Shown here: piece after piece, positions 49,191-51,186 of the stretch | Position numbering within the stretch: the stretch's first letter is position 1 | Layout of the letters: every line of letters starts with the position of its first letter | Origin: Collinsella sp. | Lineage (GTDB): Bacteria > Actinomycetota > Coriobacteriia > Coriobacteriales > Coriobacteriaceae | Length of the DNA: 51,186 nt | Assembly: GCA_019414645.1 (NCBI GenBank) | Contig: DXLP01000020.1 | Coordinates: 1-51,186 of the forward strand | Direction of reading: 5' to 3' | The notes under the pieces: generated by a model | Databases searched by the model: none | Seen by the model: the letters and a program-made list of their open reading frames with translations, nothing else | Told to the model about the DNA's origin: nothing | Program-made: the position numbers and the translations under genes

Positions 49191-49305
49191 CCGAACTCGC
49201 GTGAGCGCGCGGAGCGTTAAGTAAACAGGCCTGTGGCCTGTTTGTAGCGGAGCGTGGTGAGGGCGCCATGCGCCCGAAGCCCGGGGCTTCGCGAAGCGAA
49301 GGCCC
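49191..49305. repeat. Palindrome-dense segment between the two tRNA-end copies
   Basis: 115 bases without a gene, containing consecutive hairpins: arms AAACAGGCC/GGCCTGTTT (49223-49243), GGGCGC-CAT-GCGCCC (49261-49275), GAAGCCC-G-GGGCTTC (49276-49290) and the palindrome CTTCGCGAAG (49287-49296). It resembles a REP-type palindromic element placed between two tRNA-end copies. Confidence 0.65.
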
Positions 49306-49336
49306 TTCGAGTCTCGCCTCGGGCACCATACATGCA
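49306..49336 (+). repeat. Direct repeat copy 2 (duplicated tRNA-Leu 3' end)
   Basis: Identical 31-base copy of 49122-49152, without the 5' part of a tRNA in front of it. It is followed by its own terminator-like hairpin. Candidate attachment-site duplication or tandem-duplication scar. Confidence 0.9.
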
Positions 49337-49347
49337 CCTGCGCTTTG

Positions 49348-49369
49348 AGGGGGTTGTGGCCCCCTTTTT
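49348..49369 (+). terminator. Second copy of the tRNA-type terminator
   Basis: AGGGGG / CCCCCT with loop TTGTGG and five T, then CGTG, closely like the terminator at 49164. It lies downstream of repeat copy 2. Confidence 0.75.
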
Positions 49370-49506
49370 CGTGTACGTAATGTGATAATGCGCTGTACGT
49401 GTTATTATTCGCAAGGCGTTGTTCCCACAATGCCCTAAAGAGGAACCCGAGGGCTCCCACCTTTTGGCGCCAATGAGCAGCTGACTGGTCATACAACTTA
49501 GATTCC

Positions 49507-49571
49507 CTTCCTCAAATCGAGGAAGTCTATGTGTATGACCTGGTTGCTGAGAAGCGCCGGGTTATTTTTTT
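49507..49571 (+). promoter_or_regulatory. infC leader with hairpin and attenuator-like terminator
   Basis: Hairpin 1: CTTCCTC-AAATC-GAGGAAG (49507-49525). Hairpin 2: ACCTGG...CCGGGT (49538-49543 / 49557-49562) with inner GCT-GAGA-AGC (a GNRA tetraloop), followed by TATTTTTTTA (49563-49572). Hairpin 2 is a good intrinsic terminator placed 28 bases before the infC start, as expected for transcription attenuation. The B. subtilis infC-rpmI-rplT operon is controlled this way by ribosomal protein L20; the shape here is not obviously the same. Confidence 0.65.
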
Positions 49572-49590
49572 ATGAATGGAGGTAGGGAAA

Positions 49591-50145
49591 ATAGCTAAGT
49601 CTGATGACACCCGCATCAACGACGAGATTACTGCATCTTCGTGCCGTTTGATTGGCGTCGATGGCTCTCAGCTCGGCCTGTTCGCCATCCGCGATGCCCA
49701 GCGCGTCGCCGACGATCAGGGTCTCGACCTGGTCGAGATCGCTCCCAACGCGGAGCCGCCGGTCTGCAAGGTCATGGACTACGGTAAGTTCAAGTACCAG
49801 CAGGCCATGAAGGCCAAGGCTGCTCGTAAGAACCAGTCCAAGGTCGAGGTCAAGGAAATGAAGTTCCGACCCAAGATCGACGTTGGCGACTACGAGACCA
49901 AGAAGGGCCACGTTCTGCGTTTCCTCAAGAAGGGCGCACGCGTTAAGATCACCATCATGTTCCGCGGCCGTGAGATGGCTCACCCGGAGCAGGGCCTTAA
50001 CGTTCTCGAGCGTCTCGCCGAGGATCTCAAGCCTTACGCTACGGTCGAGTCCAAGCCTAAGATGGAAGGCCGTAACATGCTTATGCTGCTCGCCCCGATT
50101 AAGGGCGCCTTCGATGAGGATAAAGCGGCAAGCGATACCAAGTAA
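49591..50145 (+). CDS. infC: Translation initiation factor IF-3
   Basis: 184 residues if the start is ATA at 49591: GGAGGT lies seven bases upstream of it, while the in-frame ATG at 49576 would overlap that site and has no ribosome site of its own. infC uses rare start codons (AUU in E. coli) so that IF-3 can repress its own translation; AUA would fit. The protein begins IAKSDDTRINDEI and shows both IF-3 domains, with CKVMDYGKFKYQQAMKAKAA and IKVTIMFRGRE-type (here KITIMFRGREM) regions. First gene of infC-rpmI-rplT. Confidence 0.93.
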   Translation: MAKSDDTRINDEITASSCRLIGVDGSQLGLFAIRDAQRVADDQGLDLVEIAPNAEPPVCKVMDYGKFKYQQAMKAKAARKNQSKVEVKEMKFRPKIDVGDYETKKGHVLRFLKKGARVKITIMFRGREMAHPEQGLNVLERLAEDLKPYATVESKPKMEGRNMLMLLAPIKGAFDEDKAASDTK

Positions 50146-50177
50146 CTAGTGTTCTGTAACCGATTAAGGAGTATTTC

Positions 50178-50369
50178 ATGCCTAAGATGAAGTCCCACAG
50201 CGGCACCAAGAAGCGTTTCCGCAAGACTGGTACCGGCAAGCTTATGCGCGCCAAGGCTTTCAAGAGCCACATCCTGAGCAAGAAGTCCACCAAGCGTAAG
50301 CGTGGCTTCCGTCAGGAGACCGAGATCGCCGCTGCCGACCGCAAGGTCATCAAGTCGCGTCTCGCCTAA
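50178..50369 (+). CDS. rpmI: Ribosomal protein bL35
   Basis: 63 residues, the usual size. Starts [20 protein letters not shown] and is rich in Lys/Arg, the L35 pattern; located on the 50S surface near the exit region. TAAGGAG precedes the ATG. It lies 32 bases after infC and 46 before rplT, as in most bacteria. Strong codon bias. Confidence 0.96.
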   Translation: MPKMKSHSGTKKRFRKTGTGKLMRAKAFKSHILSKKSTKRKRGFRQETEIAAADRKVIKSRLA

Positions 50370-50415
50370 GTTCGCGTTCCCGTTTTTCGTTTTACCGTCT
50401 AGGAGTTGATAGAAC

Positions 50416-50775
50416 ATGGCACGTATTAAGCGCGCTGTTGCCGCCAAGAAGAAGCGCCGTACCGTTATGCACCGTGCGAAGGGTTACTACGGTGCCGCTT
50501 CGCGTACTTACAAGCATGCTAAAGAGCAGGTCCAGCACTCCCTGCAGTATCAGTATCGTGATCGACGCAACAAGAAGCGCGAGATCCGTTCTCTTTGGAT
50601 CACTCGTATCAACGCTGCTGCTCGCCTGAACGACATCTCTTACTCTCAGTTCATGCACGGCCTGAAGGTTGCCGGCATCGAGCTCGACCGCAAGGTCCTG
50701 GCTCAAATGGCTTACGAGGACATCGAGTCCTTCAACGAGCTGGCTACCATCGCCAAGAAGGCTCTCGAGGCCTAA
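50416..50775 (+). CDS. rplT: Ribosomal protein bL20
   Basis: 119 residues; starts MARIKRAVAAKKKRRTVMHR with the basic N-terminal extension that enters 23S rRNA, followed by the family region GYYGAASRTYKHAKEQVQHS and LWITRINAAARLNDISYS. TAGGAG precedes the ATG. L20 is the assembly protein that autoregulates this operon in B. subtilis and E. coli. Followed by a terminator. Confidence 0.96.
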   Translation: MARIKRAVAAKKKRRTVMHRAKGYYGAASRTYKHAKEQVQHSLQYQYRDRRNKKREIRSLWITRINAAARLNDISYSQFMHGLKVAGIELDRKVLAQMAYEDIESFNELATIAKKALEA

Positions 50776-50794
50776 TAGATTCTCTTGAATCGCT

Positions 50795-50832
50795 AGGGGA
50801 GTGTCGCGTTGTGCGCGGCGCTCCCTCTTTTT
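50795..50832 (+). terminator. Terminator of infC-rpmI-rplT
   Basis: Stem AGGGGAGTGTCGCG paired with CGCGGCGCTCCCT (one bulged G, two G-U pairs), short TTGTG loop, then CTTTTTATC. It begins 20 bases after the rplT stop. Confidence 0.85.
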
Positions 50833-51186
50833 ATCTGAAGCGCGGTTTACATTGCTAAAAGCGCGGGTAGATAAACACTTACAGGTGACCGATCTCTATA
50901 TATTCCTGAACCAAAGGGTCATCATCTGATACGTGCGGAAGATCCGCACCAGTCTTTCTATTACCTATAGAAAGCAATATGTTGTGTAGGACTTGTGAAG
51001 AGTGGAATTGACGTCCCACAGAGCTTCGCGGTCTGGCAATATATCTCCTTGCCGCGCGGCCCGGTGGAACCGGGAACCAGCGCAGACGTGCACCTTGAGA
51101 ACCGGATACTGCGAGGATGGACACTCACTTCAGTGTCGCATCCGGGCAGACATCGAACCATTTGAAATGGTCTAACTTGGATTTGT
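50833..51186 (+). promoter_or_regulatory. Probable rRNA operon promoter/leader region
   Basis: 354 bases without a credible gene. Hairpins GTGCGGA-AGA-TCCGCAC (50933-50949) and CTTTCTAT/ATAGAAAG (50954-50974) come first. From 51091, CACCTTGAGAACCGGATA resembles the 'TTTGAAAACTGGATA' motif found before 16S and 23S genes in Gram-positives. It is followed by a strong stem GGATGnACACT / AGTGTnnCATCC (51116-51143) and ACCATTT-G-AAATGGT (51157-51171). TTGACG (51008-51013) is a candidate -35, but no properly spaced -10 was found. The 16S gene itself would begin just past the window edge; this is inference. Confidence 0.5.

Noticed and set aside
49145..49400. Second tRNA gene after tRNA-Leu
   Set aside because: Only the 3' part of a tRNA is repeated; no acceptor 5' strand, D-arm or anticodon arm precedes it.
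48987..49496. 169-residue minus-strand open frame across tRNA-Leu
   Set aside because: The translation includes the antisense of the tRNA (VPEARLELARCC...), a well-known type of false gene at tRNAs.
50879..51124. 81-residue minus-strand open frame in the last 300 bases
   Set aside because: No ribosome site or motif, and it overlaps the structured, rRNA-leader-like region.

Overview
The window looks like chromosome from a high-GC Gram-positive of the class Coriobacteriia (Actinomycetota), most likely Collinsella or a close gut relative. This is inferred from the strong G/C-ending codon use, Gram-positive surface-protein signals, the infC-rpmI-rplT order and the overall gene mix; no database search was possible. 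Most of it is housekeeping and transport, with a few unusual clusters.

1-4008 (+): the tail of an unknown gene and a DUF4097-type membrane protein, a terminator, then a bacterial Elp3 (tRNA wobble-uridine modification) abutting a spermidine-synthase-like transferase. 4035-9653 (-): a three-gene module of a TerB-N/TerB-C protein, a BrxD-like (DUF2791) P-loop ATPase and an Lhr-like DExH helicase. It resembles parts of BREX and Ter DNA-processing systems but has no methylase, PglZ or nuclease. 9742-10458 (-): a DUF554 membrane protein. 10577-13762 (-): five small exported or membrane-anchored proteins, including a WxL-like protein, a tiny sortase-type substrate and a Cys-rich protein. 13763-14107 is a divergent promoter region.

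14108-17733 (+): a GlcD/LctD-type FAD oxidase plus EtfB and a ferredoxin-fused EtfA, the composition of the electron-confurcating lactate dehydrogenase of acetogens. Then come an HD-domain protein (-), AzlCD (branched-chain amino acid export), a KdgT-type sugar-acid permease, a membrane diguanylate cyclase, an EamA transporter (-), full-length PurL (-), a CPA2 cation/proton antiporter, a FabG-like SDR (-) and homoserine dehydrogenase (-).

31449-36882 (+): an internally deleted livJ relic followed by a complete livJHMGF branched-chain amino acid ABC importer ending at a strong terminator. 37058-39565: CutC, a DUF4931 GalT-like protein, and a bile acid:sodium symporter family transporter (-). 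39788-46271 (+): a RecJ nuclease fused to a DExH helicase (behind a possible 21-codon leader), bifunctional Rel and a metallo-beta-lactamase-fold hydrolase. 46467-49018 (+): class II fructose-bisphosphate aldolase and a transglutaminase-like protein.

49058-51186: tRNA-Leu(CAA) whose 3' end and terminator are duplicated downstream, then infC (probable AUA start, preceded by an attenuator-like terminator), rpmI and rplT. The last ~100 bases look like the structured leader of an rRNA operon whose 16S gene would lie just outside. Long palindromic elements at 6561, 36931, 47354 and 49223 are not explained by the genes. No CRISPR array, insertion sequence or intact prophage was seen.
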